Source: Cladorrhinum sp. PSN259 (Eukaryota; Ascomycota; Sordariomycetes; Sordariales; Podosporaceae). From it: a stretch of DNA of 64,000 nt. How positions within the stretch are numbered: the first letter of the stretch is position 1; each line of letters begins with the position of its first letter. Below, one piece after another: positions 22,557 to 33,792 of the stretch. Position numbers and translations under genes: made by a program. The notes under the pieces are model-generated. The model was given only the letters and a program-made list of their open reading frames with translations, had not been told where the DNA came from and searched no databases. Location: the NCBI GenBank assembly GCA_033725935.1, contig MU867078.1, positions 186,001-250,000 on the forward strand, read 5' to 3'.

Positions 22557-24129
22557 TCAGATCTTCAACTGTGCAAAGTACTCGTCCACCAACCGACCGA
22601 TAGTATCCACCAGCCATTCGATCTCATCGCTTCGAACATTGTAAGCGGGAGAGATAATAACGTGATCTCCCAGAACGCCATCTGCAGAACCAGCACCAGG
22701 ATACACCTGTACGCCATAGTTTGGCCCTAGACCAAACTCGCTGATCTCCATTGCCACATGAAGTTCGCCGGGAAATGGTGCCAGCGTCTTCTTGTCAGCA
22801 ACGAACTCGATGCCCCAGAAGAGTCCTCGGCCTCGGATGTTGCCAACATTGGGGTGGTTACCAAGACGCTTCTTCAACCCCTCAGAAAGAAGTGCTCCCA
22901 TCTTACGGACGTTGGCAACAAGATTCTCTTCCTGGATAATCCGCTGTACTTCAAGGGCAGCGGCACACCCCGGAGGATGTCCCTGGTATGTGTGGCCATG
23001 AACAAACACCCTGGGTTGGTCTGTTAGCCAGTTCAAGAAGAGGCATTTGAGTCGACTTACCCAGTGCCACTCTGGAGGACATCAATCACTTTGTGGCTTA
23101 TCAAAAGTCCAGCTATCGGCTGGTAGCCACCTCCCAGAGTCTTCCCAATGGTCTGGATATCTGGGACAACTCCCTCTTGTTCCCAAGCATGTAAGGTACC
23201 GCTGCGGCCCATCCCGCACATGACTTCGTCAAAGATCAGGAGAGCGCCATACTTCTTGCAGACAGCTGCAATTGCTTTGAAGTAGCCTGGAACAGACGGG
23301 ACGCATCCTTGTGCCTGCAGGACAGTCAGCAACAACAGATTCCATGGTGGGCCCGGTGGCACTTACCGCCCCGACGATGGGTTCCGCGACAAAGGCGCAG
23401 ACAGACTCTGGTCCGACCCTCTGAAACTCTCGGTCCAACTCATCGGCAAGACCGGCAACGTACTCTTCGTTGCTCTCGCCGGCCTTCTTGCCGCGGTACT
23501 CGTTGCATGGCGATACCTGAGACACATTATCCATCAATAGTGGTTCGAACTTCTCCCGTCGGCCCTTGTGGCCGCCAACAGCCAGAGCACCCAGGGTGAT
23601 GCCATGATAGGATTGCCTTCGAGATATGAAGCGGGTCCTCTGCTTTTGCGATGGTTTGAGCTCGAGGAAGTATTGCCTGGCGAGTTTGAGCGCCGCTTCC
23701 ATAGCCTCCGAACCTTTTTATATTCATCAGTCAGCCTTGAAACCCTGGATCGATATCATACATCATTCACTGACCTGAGTTGACGATATAAGCTCGAGCC
23801 ATCTGACCCCCGGTAGAGTCAACCAGAAGACGACAGAGGTCCTCTTGCACCTTTGTCGTATAGAAAACTGTGGCGCAGTAAGGCATTTTGAGCATTTGCT
23901 TGTAAATGGCCTCGATCACTCTCTCATTTCCCCAGCCGAGTGAACCGACTGCAGGACCGCCCGAAGCATCAAAGATTTTTCGGCCATCTTCGAGGACCAC
24001 GTAGTTTCTCTCGCCCCTTTCCAAAGCAAGTAAGTTGGCGCCGAGATCGCGATGCAGCACGGCCGACTGGCTACCCCCTCCGTTGGGGCGGGTGGTCTGA
24101 GAGGCTGAGTCGAGCGGAATAAGGACCAT
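22557..24129 (-). CDS. Class III PLP-dependent aminotransferase
   Basis: Exons 24129-23775, 23713-23367, 23314-23061 and 23010-22557 give 469 aa. Fold-type I features are clear: GGPAVGSLGWGNERV near residue 50, the cofactor-phosphate loop NSGSEAMEAALKLARQ, SYHGITLGALAVGG, the Asp of LLIFDEVMCGMGRSG that contacts the pyridine nitrogen, the Schiff-base Lys in TIGKTLGGGYQP, and the C-terminal RGRGLFWGIEFV. This is the omega/4-aminobutyrate/acetylornithine-type subgroup, moving an amino group between an amine or amino acid and a keto acid. The N-terminus (MVLIPLDSASQTTRPNGG) is not a convincing mitochondrial presequence. The precise substrate is not readable, and no pathway neighbours help. Confidence 0.93.
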
Positions 24130-27100
24130 GCTGGTTTGTTTTTTTCGATATTAATTGACTAGAACTACGAATGGGAGAGGGAGGGCTAACAGCAATCACA
24201 GAAAATGAGCACTGGTAGTGGTCTATTTGTACAGAAACGCAGAATACTTCCTATCGAGGAAACAAACAGGATTCCTGCCGACAGAGATTGAGGGATACCG
24301 TAGGATGTGCGGGTTATCCAGCTTTCTCCCAATGCCCAACGGTCAGCAGGTCCAGTCCACCGGCATATCCGTCAGTACCCCTAGGCCCGAAAGCATGTTT
24401 TGCTGTTAGGATCACGGAGCGGGTGGATCTCGAGGCGGGGACATGGTTCGCTGTCTAGGATAGCCAGCCAGCAGCCAGCCCACTGCTGCACTAGCTTCTC
24501 AGATCCCGCGACAAGCTCGGAGGCAGCGAGTACACATTGTAACCCTTCGCATTACACTGACGATAATCATGGAGCGGTGCTGGCGGGTGCCTTGCTGCCT
24601 TGCTGGCCTCGGCCGACCATGTGGACGACATCGATACCGGTCCCACGTGCAACAAAACGCCTGCGCTCTGCCGCGTTCTGAACACATCTCTCGACACTGT
24701 GCTTGATGTTGTGCAACCACATGGCCAACGTCGAACCTCTTCTCCAGCATGCTGCCAGGTACCCCAAGCCGTTGTTTGGGTGAGGGGTAACTTTGAGCCA
24801 AGGCCGCTCCCCGCCCAGGTTTCGGCATACCGATCTCGGCTCCAGTATACTGATATAACAGCCTATCGACCGAGCTTCATTATTACCATCAGGAAACTCA
24901 AATCGTCTTTCCGTACCGCATGTTTGCTGGTTGCGACCTGCAGGCACTTTGCCAATGTTACCCTCCCCGTCATCCTCCCCCGCTGTCCCATTGAGGCCTG
25001 ACTCGCCTCACATAGGCAATTGCATGACGTTCAATACACTCAATCATTACGGCAGTTGGGATTGATATCAGAGTCGCACGGGCCCTCGGGAAGGGGTTCA
25101 AAAGCTGCCCGAGCCGAGAAACCATCTGAAACTCTCGGCCAGGCCGGAAATGTTCCGAACATGATGTTTAGTTGAACGACGTCCACCATCCAATCTCAAA
25201 GCGTATCTGGTACTTGATAACGAGCTGCTACCCACATCCTCGCACCGCCAATTCTGTGTCGTGAGATAAATCCTGCTCATGTAAGTGACAATTCACACCA
25301 TTTTTGAGCGTGTTCCTCGGTGCTATACCCTACCACTGATGTGTCCCGCATCAAGTCACTCATCGTTTCCAATTACGACGGCCATTATAATATGATTTGT
25401 TCTATCACGACAATCTGTTTGGGCCTTGCCTGCATGATCACGAGTTTTCGCTTGACCCCCGATACCGGCCCTGAGAATAAACCCAGCAGCTACTCACCTG
25501 TCCAACAATCCATGATGTAGTGTCTCATTTGGATATGGTATTGTATGGGTAGATGGGTGTGACTTATGGGCCACCTTGTTTTGGACCATTTTGGCTTGGC
25601 CGGATTTTCTTCTTCATGACGCATCAGGAGATCGAAGCCACGATCCTGCAGTTTGCTTCGATTCTAGCATCTTATTGGTAGAGACCGGACCTATTGTTCA
25701 CCCCTTCTCGCTCTATTTTACACCGAGTGGTAATTTGATTTTCCCCGAGAGTACGCTCAGCATCTCATGGCGACTCGCTTTACCTGTATACTACTCTGGC
25801 AAGGTGCAGTACTCATCAACCACGAGAGATGGCGTGACAAGTGTCCCGAGAGTGAAAACTTTTTACAGTTCACGGCTACACCGGGTAAGCTGCATTCGGC
25901 AGATACATGGAACTGCAATGCGATGATCATTTGACGGCCGATGAACACATCCCCCAACCGCAGCTTCGAGGCCACAAGCCCCAAGACAGTGACACTAGGA
26001 GATGACTTGACCACGGGTGTGCGTTTTCGTCACGATAAATACGACGCCAGCACAGCAATATCTTGCCGTCTACAAGTATCTCGAGTCGTTTGTTGAAACT
26101 ATTGGCTACCCGGCCGCTCATCCGTCAGGTCGGTAACCAATCAGGTTGCGTATGCATTGGTGACAAGCGGTGACGTCTCGAAACCCAGGGGCGGGACCAG
26201 GGGTGAACAACATGGCACCCGCAGGAGGTTTGGGGTATGACTAGGAAGGTAAACAAGAAAAGGCAAGAGGCCGCCGTTGGTGTTGTCGTGCAAGAAAACA
26301 AGGATGATCCCTCGAGCCCGTATTTGACAGGTATCCGATTGCAAGGGCCGTGGGGAGACACAAAAGCGCTTGCGCAACCTCGCGCAGCATGACACCGAGA
26401 TCCAATGAGGAAGATGGTTCGGCCCTACTTTGGAAACTGGCGAGATGTAAACATGAAATCCGCCAGGGGCCGTGGACGGAAGAGAATAGAACGAGAATGA
26501 GACATATCTCGTATTCTCATAATGGCTGGCACACAGTTAGTGACGGGAAGAGACAGGAAGGACAGCAAAACGGAAGAAGTGAGGACAGCCGCGGGAGTGA
26601 TACTACCCTGATCTTTTCCCTCTCGGCTCAAAGCTTTTGCGGATGACACAGTTCTTGGAAGGAAGCTGGTCACTACTGTATGACATGCGCATCATCGGAC
26701 TAATGTCGCGCACATCTTAACCGTCTGTCCCCTCGCTGGGCACGGGCTAGCATCGATTGGTTGTTGGACTCTCTTGGATCCCAGGAAACCCAGCTATGCG
26801 CCCTTATGGTACCGCGGTTCTGCACGTGGATCGAATAGGAGCTGGGTCATCGGAATTGTGGTTCTAGTTAAGCAAAATAATGTGAAGGTGTGACAAGCTC
26901 GGCACATGTGGTCGGGGAGGAACGAGAAGAAGAAGAGCAGAGGAAGGGGTACCCGGGGGAGAGGAAATCCAGGAGAGATGACAAATAAGAGGAGATCGAG
27001 AGAAGGGAAGAGGGCAGGAGGCTGAGGTAGGATACATGCTGCCATTCGAGGCCCATCTTGTAGTTCACTCCCAACAATATTGCTCTGAGGAAGGGAGAGA

Positions 27101-27543
27101 AGACTGACTAATATGCTTCAATAACCACCTTCATTTAAGATATTCGCTAACAAGCAGTGTATATCTATAACAATTCAAAAGCATTGTTTCACTCTTTACG
27201 TTGGAGGAGATAGCGGTAGGAGAGAGAACAAAGATGTGTAAATGAGAGATGGTCAGCTGGAGCCAGGTGTAACTATCTGTCATAGCCTGTGGGCAAAGGA
27301 CAATTCTGACTGGGCAACGCCCCGCTTGAAATTCAATTAAACCCCTTGTCAGGGGTCGCGCTAAAACACGCGACTCGCGCGTCGTGGTCGCGTTTTAATC
27401 GAGAAATCAATGTTTGCCCAATTCCCCCCCACATCCCAGGAAGGAATCGTCGACGGGACTCCATATCCAAACTTGAAGCTTCAAGCTGTCTCCTTCCCCC
27501 TCCTCAGCAACCCCATACAAACACAGTCTCCACATATAACAAA
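24130..27543. other. 3.4-kb spacer between divergent aminotransferase and mcm3
   Basis: No gene could be supported here. Many short overlapping frames occur on both strands without splice logic or family resemblance. The final 200 bp before 27544 are the mcm3 promoter and include CACGCGACTCGCGCGTCG, an MCB-like ACGCG-rich block at about 27366-27384 that would suit a G1/S-regulated replication gene. Confidence 0.5.
27366..27384. promoter_or_regulatory. MCB-like ACGCG cluster upstream of mcm3
   Basis: Overlapping CACGCG, CTCGCGCG and GTCG motifs lie about 160-180 bp before the mcm3 start codon. The yeast MluI cell-cycle box ACGCG(T) controls DNA replication genes through MBF. That this block does so here is inference from the motif and gene identity. 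Confidence 0.4.
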
Positions 27544-30419
27544 ATGGATCAATTAATGCTGCGCGATGATGCGGCGAAAGACCGTGTTCGCCAGGCTTTG
27601 GAATTCCTCGATCCCCGTATGAATCTTTTTTTTCTTTTCTTTTGCTTCTTCGCTCTCTACACACACTTGCTGACATCCTCCTTATGCAGATGACCAAAAT
27701 GTGCGCGGCTACAGATCAGACATCATTCTGATGCTCCAAAAGAACCAACGCCGACTTGTCGTTAACATCGATCATGTTCGGGAACACAATTCAGAAATTG
27801 CCGACGGGCTCCTCTACGACCCCTTCGACTTCACCCTCGCTTTCAACGAGGCCCTCAAGCAGATTGTCAAGTCCATTCCCCAAGCCCAAGCACGGCCAGA
27901 TCAAACTGGCGACGATGTTCTCTACTACTGCGCCTGGGCAGGCAGCTTCGGCCTCAACTCCTGCAACCCAAGGACGCTGTCCTCACAACACCTCAACAGC
28001 ATGGTCTCGATCGAGGGTATCGTAACTCGCTGCTCGCTGATCAGACCCAAAATTGTCAAGAGTGTGCACTGGAACGAGACCAAGAATGTGTTCCAGTTCA
28101 AGGAGTACCGCGACCAGACCATGACCAACGGCGTCACCACCAGCTCTGTCTACCCCCACGAAGATGCCGACGGCAACCCTCTGATTACCGAGTACGGATT
28201 CTGCACCTATCGCGATCACCAGACCATCTCCATCCAGGAGATGCCAGAGCGGGCGCCTGCCGGTCAGCTGCCCCGGGGTGTGGATGTCATTCTCGACGAC
28301 GACTTGGTGGACAAAGTAAAACCTGGTGATCGCATTCAGCTTGTTGGTGTCTACAGGACGTTGGGTAACAGAAACACCAACCACAGCAGCGCGCTGTTCA
28401 AGACGGTGTTGTTGGCAAACAATATCGTTCTTCTATCAACCAAGTCTGGCGGCGGCATAGCCACTGCTGCCATCACTGACACGGATATCCGAAATATCAA
28501 CAAGATCGCCAAGAAGTCCAAGGTCTTTGAGCTTCTTTCTCAGTCGCTGGCCCCCAGTATTTTCGGTCACGACTACATCAAGAAGGCTATTCTTCTGATG
28601 TTGTTGGGTGGTATGGAGAAGAATCTGGAGAACGGAACACATCTGAGAGGTGACATCAACATTCTCATGGTTGGTGATCCATCCACCGCCAAGTCCCAGC
28701 TCCTCCGTTTCGTGCTCAACACCGCTCCGCTAGCCATCGCCACAACCGGTCGTGGTTCCTCGGGTGTCGGCTTGACCGCTGCAGTCACATCTGACAAGGA
28801 AACCGGAGAGCGCCGCCTGGAAGCAGGTGCGATGGTCATGGCCGATCGCGGTGTAGTCTGCATTGACGAGTTCGACAAGATGTCTGATATTGATCGCGTG
28901 GCAATCCACGAAGTCATGGAGCAGCAGACTGTTACCATCGCCAAGGCGGGTATTCACACCTCTCTCAACGCCCGATGCAGTGTCATTGCTGCTGCCAATC
29001 CCATCTTTGGACAGTACGACACGCACAAGGACCCCCACAAGAATATTGCCCTTCCTGACTCTCTGCTGTCCCGTTTCGATCTGTTGTTCATTGTCACGGA
29101 CGATATCGAAGATACCAGAGACAGACAGGTGTCAGAGCACGTCCTCCGTATGCACAGATACCGCCAACCAGGAACCGAGGAAGGCGCTCCTGTCCGCGAG
29201 AACGCAGGGCAAGCACTCAACGTTGCCCTCAACCAACAAGCCGACTCCCAAAAGCCTACGGATGTTTACGAGAAGTACGACGCCATGCTTCACGTGGGTA
29301 TCAAGGCCACCGGCCGCGGAGCGAACAAGAAGCACGAAATCCTCAGCATCCCCTTCATGAAGAAGTATATTCAGTACGCCAAGACGAGAATCAAGCCCGT
29401 TTTGACTCAGGAAGCTTCGGACCGCATCGCGGACATCTACGTGGGTTTGAGAAACGATGACATGGAGAGCAATCAGCGCAAGACGTCGCCCATGACTGTT
29501 CGTACCCTCGAAACTCTTATCCGTCTGGCTACCGCGCACGCCAAGTCTCGTCTGTCAAACAGGGTGGAAGAGAGGGACGCGGCTGCTGCTGAGGCTATCC
29601 TCCGCTTTGCTCTGTTCAAAGAAGTTGTCGAGGATGAGTCGCGCAAGAAGAGGAGGAGGACCGCCAGGCCGTTGCAAGGGGAGGGCTCTGACAGCTCTGG
29701 TTCGTCGGATGACGATGACGGGGATGCTACTCAGCGTTCTTCTACGACCGCAAGACGTAGTACGGCGGGCAGATCCACGAGAACTTCTGCCAGGGCGAGT
29801 GCTTCTACTCCCGCTACGAATGGTAATGGTAGGAGTAGTCAGAGGAATGGAAGAAGGTCTTCCCCACAAGAAGAGGAGGAGGAAGAGACACAAGAAACTC
29901 AAGACGCAATGGAGGAAGATGATATCTACAACGCTACGCCGCGCGCTACCCGTTCCACGCGGTCATCCCAGCAAACTGCACTTCCGTCTTCTATTCCCGC
30001 TTCTAGACTTGAGAGTTTGGCATCTGGTACGGCTGATCTGTCTGTTGCAGATGAAGAAGCAGAAGCAGAAGCAGAAGCAGAAGAAGAGGAAGAAGACGGT
30101 GAAGGAGAGAACGAAGAAGGTGAAGAGATTACTCCGCAGAGAGTCGAAGTGTTTAGACGCGCGCTGGGACAGCTGTTGAATACCCCGCTGTTTGAGGACG
30201 ACTCGGCTAGGGTTGACGAGTTGATTGAAGCGGTCAACAAGAAGGTTGGCAGCAGGGAAAAGTTTGAGAGAGGGGAGGCTGTTAAAGCTTTGAGGGAGAT
30301 GGACCGGATGAATCAGGTTATGTGAGTGTTTTATTATGACCGTGATGATGATTGAAAGATGAGAAGGCTAATTATTGAATAATAGGTATACGGATGGTGA
30401 ATTGGTGTACAAGATCTAA
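27544..30419 (+). CDS. MCM3: DNA replication licensing factor MCM3
   Basis: Exons 27544-27616, 27690-30321 and 30386-30419 give 912 aa. The N-terminal domain has the MCM3-type RGYRSDIILML and VEGIVTRCSLIRPKIVKSVH and lacks a four-Cys zinc finger. The AAA core has Walker A GDPSTAKSQ (about 352), Walker B VVCIDEFDK (about 416), IHTSLNARCSVIAAANP and the arginine-finger SRFDLLFIVTDD (about 484). HVLRMHRYR and the C-terminal winged-helix-like end QLLNTPLFEDD..VDELI identify MCM3 rather than other paralogues. MCM3 is one of six subunits of the MCM2-7 replicative helicase loaded at origins. A roughly 170-residue charged, Ser/Arg/Glu-rich insert (about 670-840) makes it longer than the AAA body needs, as is common for MCM3. 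The last exon encodes only the final residues. Confidence 0.96.
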
Positions 30420-32110
30420 GACACGGAGAGAGTGCGTGTGCTTTGTGTGGGAACGAGATGTCATGGAAGGGAATGGAGCATGGATGGATAGATGGATGGG
30501 TTGGGGGGGAAGCAAATTATGTTAATGTTGGTTATGTATGTTTGGTTCGTAATGACCACAGAAAGAAATTTTATAGCAAAAGGGGAGATTGAAAGAAAGG
30601 TGAAAAATACGGTGAGTGGAACGGGAGAAAGATACTGGGCCCCCTTAAAACTCGGCGCAGGGAGTATATCCGTATGTACCCCTTGAGAGGAGATCCAAAC
30701 AGAGGGTAGTATTTAGTAAGTTTTACCATGTCTATGCTTTATCAACGAACGATAATTTTTTATCTTTGACTTTTTCAAGCTTCTTCCTCGGCAAGTTTAA
30801 CCCACAGGCCAGCCATCTCATCACATATAGGACCTTTTTTTTTTTCCCGCTCACTGAGATGTGAACTTATGAAATAAGACAGTTTATCTATCCATCTCGG
30901 TGAAGGATATCTAGACTAGTATAATTGTCGCCACTTGAACCTGCTTAAGAGGGAGGAGTTCCCAGGTTCCCCAACTTTGATTGATTATAACATAATTATT
31001 TTGCCGCACAGTAATTAGAATCTCTCTATCATCTACCGAATTCTTATGACTATTCACCCAATTCTCATCAGCAAGTGAGAATACTAGTAACGATGATTAT
31101 AATTAGTGGCGGGTATTATTAGTCGAAGCGGGTAAGAGGGATGATAGTAGGGTGGAACGGGAAGTAGAAAGGGAGGATAAGGTTGAGCAGAAGGTTTAGG
31201 GTAACGAAGGTATTTCTTTATACTTGTCTTCTTATGATTAGGGGGTTGAAAATAAATTATGAAAAGGTGAGGGGTTGTGTTTTGACCGCCTATATCGGTT
31301 ACCTTAGTGCCTGTGTATCGTATACAGCTATCAAGACCACGTATCCGTATCTCTCTGTGTCTCTGTGTCTCAGTGGTACTCTGGTTTTTTTCCCTTTTAC
31401 TTTTTTTGGTATAAGTGCCGTGTGCCAATCCTTTACATGTTACTACATTTCTTTTCTTACTCAAACTTGAGCGGCCCGCAATTACGGTTTTATTTCACAG
31501 AAGAGCTCGATTACCACTACTGGAATCTCATCACGAAATTAGAGACCAGTAAAACCCATGTTTCCCATTATCAATAACCCTGTTGTCGTTGCTGCTGCTA
31601 AGAAGAAGGAGAAGGAAGAAAAGGAAAAGAAGGAGAAGGAGAAGAAGGGAGAGGAGGAGGGGAAAGGTAAGGATGGCGAGAACAAGTCTTCTCAGCTCTG
31701 ATAAGTAGGAGACAACAAGGTTTTTGCATCCATAGGGAAGAGTCAGAGCTGTTTAAGGGTGCTTCAACAGCTGTTATGGGAGTTAAGATGGAATAGCGGT
31801 CATATCCGGGCTTTGTGTAATAAGGCATGTGTCTATTCCAGTCCCTGGAGATGTCATGACATCTTGCTGTCATATTGTTCTTGCCACTGTGCTTCCATAT
31901 ACACGGCAGTGCACCTTCCCTTGGTGCTTCTTCTTGTACCAGTACAACACATTTTGACAAACATAAAGCCCTCAATTCCCGGGTTTGTCTTTCTCTTTTG
32001 AAAAGAAAAAAACTCCATTAACTCACGACTTATTCAGAGCAGGCACTAAACGTGGTTTTCGCCCACCGTTCCTCACCTTGGCATTTCCAAGTAAATCAGG
32101 CAATAAAAAG
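30420..32110. other. Spacer at left edge of the accessory island
   Basis: About 1.7 kb downstream of mcm3. It contains AT-rich stretches and a nearly pure purine tract (GGAGAAGGAAGAAAAGG-type) at about 31601-31665. No gene could be supported; the open frame continuing upstream of 32111 is not convincing coding sequence. Confidence 0.5.
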
Positions 32111-32566
32111 ATGACAACACCCCAACCATGGGCAGCCCAAGACTGGCCAATGTCACACCCAGCCAACCCACGCCGTCTCTCCCGCCGATTAACAAGACTC
32201 GAAAGAGAAGATGCAGCGCGAAAAGAAGAAAACGTCCTAAAGAAATTCGGATCAAAATGGGAGGTACCAAGTTTTAATGAGACAGAGAGATGTGAAGAGG
32301 AGGCTGGAAAAGTAAAGTTTGAGAAGGATGTGGGTGAGTATAGAGGCTATCCGGGGTTGAGAAATTTTGGGAGGAATTGGGACGTTGGTTTGGATAAGGA
32401 GCTGGAGGGTAAAGAAGAGGAATGTGGGGAGTATTATGGAAATTATAAGAAAGAAGGAAAGTATTATGGAATGGAGAGCGGTAGTAGTGACGATTCTGGA
32501 TATCTGGGGGGTTGTGAAGATAATTCGCAGGAGAAATGGAAGGGGAAGAAGGGTGAGAAGAAGTAA
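32111..32566 (+). CDS. Uncharacterised charged protein with two FGxxW repeats
   Basis: An intronless frame of 151 aa from an ATG in AAAAAGATGAC. The N-terminus is Trp- and Arg-rich (MTTPQPWAAQDWPMSHP, then RRLSRRLTRLEREDAARKEE, a short helix). Two copies of an L-(K/R)-x-FGxxW-(E/D)-V motif follow: KKFGSKWEV near residue 45 and RNFGRNWDV near residue 98, each leading into an acidic run ending EEE. The C-terminal third is Gly/Tyr/Ser-rich and ends in a Lys tail. No signal peptide or membrane segment. I do not recognise the family. The internal repeat argues for a real protein, though base use drifts toward G-rich codons in the second half. It is the first ORF of the island between mcm3 and bro1. 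Confidence 0.5.
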   Translation: MTTPQPWAAQDWPMSHPANPRRLSRRLTRLEREDAARKEENVLKKFGSKWEVPSFNETERCEEEAGKVKFEKDVGEYRGYPGLRNFGRNWDVGLDKELEGKEEECGEYYGNYKKEGKYYGMESGSSDDSGYLGGCEDNSQEKWKGKKGEKK

Positions 32567-33064
32567 GAGATCTTCCGGTTAAGTTGCTATCAAGTACATG
32601 AACTAGTTCATTGTGTCTCTGGCAATTACAAATTATTTTCTCTGACGAATTGGTGATATGTTGTTTCATATCTCGCATAATTTGGTGCGAGATATATTAA
32701 CCTGATCTTAACAAGCGAAGTCATCCAACAACACCACTTGCCTTCAATTTTATACCCTATTTTATGGTGAACTTTGAAGGAATGGGAAGAAAGCGACTGA
32801 CCGTGACGAACCATAGATTGTGATTATTTACTGAGTGAACCTATTATTTCATCAATATGACATAAATAAGTGTTGAAGATGTACAACACCGTATTCCATC
32901 TGTGACAGAAAAGGGATACAACAGGATCTGTCCGCTCTGCGATATCTTATCGTTCATATAATTTTGCGATTTACTTTCTGGCTCCCTCTTCCTTAACCTT
33001 TTTCCCACTTTACATCTTTTTGCACCTCCAGACTCTACACCAAGTCAACAAAAATCCTTCAGCC
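32567..33064. other. Promoter region of the tail-anchored protein gene
   Basis: About 500 bp, AT-rich in the middle and strongly C/T-rich over the last 80 bp before the ATG at 33065 (CTTCCTTAACC, CACTTTACATC, GCACCTCCAG). This suggests a genuine transcription start and leader. No other coding frame was seen. Confidence 0.5.
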
Positions 33065-33472
33065 ATGTCACAGCCCCAAAACCAAATCACACAGAGGAGA
33101 CATATACACAACCCCCGTCCCAGAGAAGGCTACTGGCAACCAGGAATACGAGACTACCAAGTGCCCATTGACACGGGGCCTTTATGGATTGGCACCACGA
33201 GACTCTGGAGAAGCACCTGGAAGTTCTGGATTAGTTTCAGAAAATCTTTTGCTCCCCAAGACCTGGAACAGTTGAAGAGGGCTCAAACTCGCCAGCTCTT
33301 TGAGAGAAGAAAAGAAATAATGAAGAGGCAATACAGAAGAGAGGGATGGGGCATACGGCGGAAGAGGACAATAAGACGACGACGCCCGAGTGAAGGGAAA
33401 ATGGGCATTTTGGGACTACTCGTCGGGGTGGTGATTGGATTATTTGCCATATTTGTGATGAGGGTCTTTTAG
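33065..33472 (+). CDS. Basic tail-anchored membrane protein, uncharacterised
   Basis: An intronless frame of 135 aa with ATG in CAGCCATGTCA after a pyrimidine-rich leader. Residues 1-60 contain a Trp-rich block (REGYWQPGIRDY, GPLWIGTTRLWRSTWKFW). Residues about 65-112 are very basic (FERRKEIMKRQYRREGW, RRKRTIRRRRPSEGK). The last 23 residues (MGILGLLVGVVIGLFAIFV, then MRVF) form one hydrophobic helix at the extreme C-terminus. That is the layout of a tail-anchored protein facing the cytosol, or of a small membrane protein held by basic residues. I know no family for it. It is the second ORF of the island; its neighbours also carry C-terminal membrane signals, though of lipid type. Confidence 0.65.
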   Translation: MSQPQNQITQRRHIHNPRPREGYWQPGIRDYQVPIDTGPLWIGTTRLWRSTWKFWISFRKSFAPQDLEQLKRAQTRQLFERRKEIMKRQYRREGWGIRRKRTIRRRRPSEGKMGILGLLVGVVIGLFAIFVMRVF

Positions 33473-33792
33473 ACTTGATGAGGTTTGACCGGGTAGATGG
33501 ATGTTATGTTCGAACAATTGAGATGTCATATTCCCATCATGACCACATCCACTATCAGCAACAGTCACTCTAAATATCACGTAGTACATCGGATTCACAT
33601 ATCTGATGGAGTACAACCACCTCATCCTCTGCCATACCTCTGCATCAAGTCTACCAAATTGAACCTACGTTTATAAATGCTTGGTCTTCCCCATGTGAAT
33701 CCTTTCCACCTCCCTGGTAGTAGACCTTGTGACTAAAGTTACTTTCTAAAACCCTAACGAACACATACTCGTTTCTTAATCCCTAAACCATC
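33473..33792. other. Short intergenic promoter region
   Basis: The 320 bp between the tail-anchored protein gene and the proline-rich coiled-coil gene. No open frame or repeat stands out. The last 100 bp are C/A-rich and would hold the downstream gene's leader. Confidence 0.5.

Noticed and set aside
24130..27543. Several 60-130-codon frames in the 3.4-kb spacer
   Set aside because: They overlap each other on both strands and show no splice logic or known motif; treated as non-coding.
31985..32110. Upstream extension of the FGxxW protein
   Set aside because: The frame is open but the translation (Lys-rich, then an unrelated stretch) has no support; the ATG at 32111 has an A-rich context and begins the better coding sequence.
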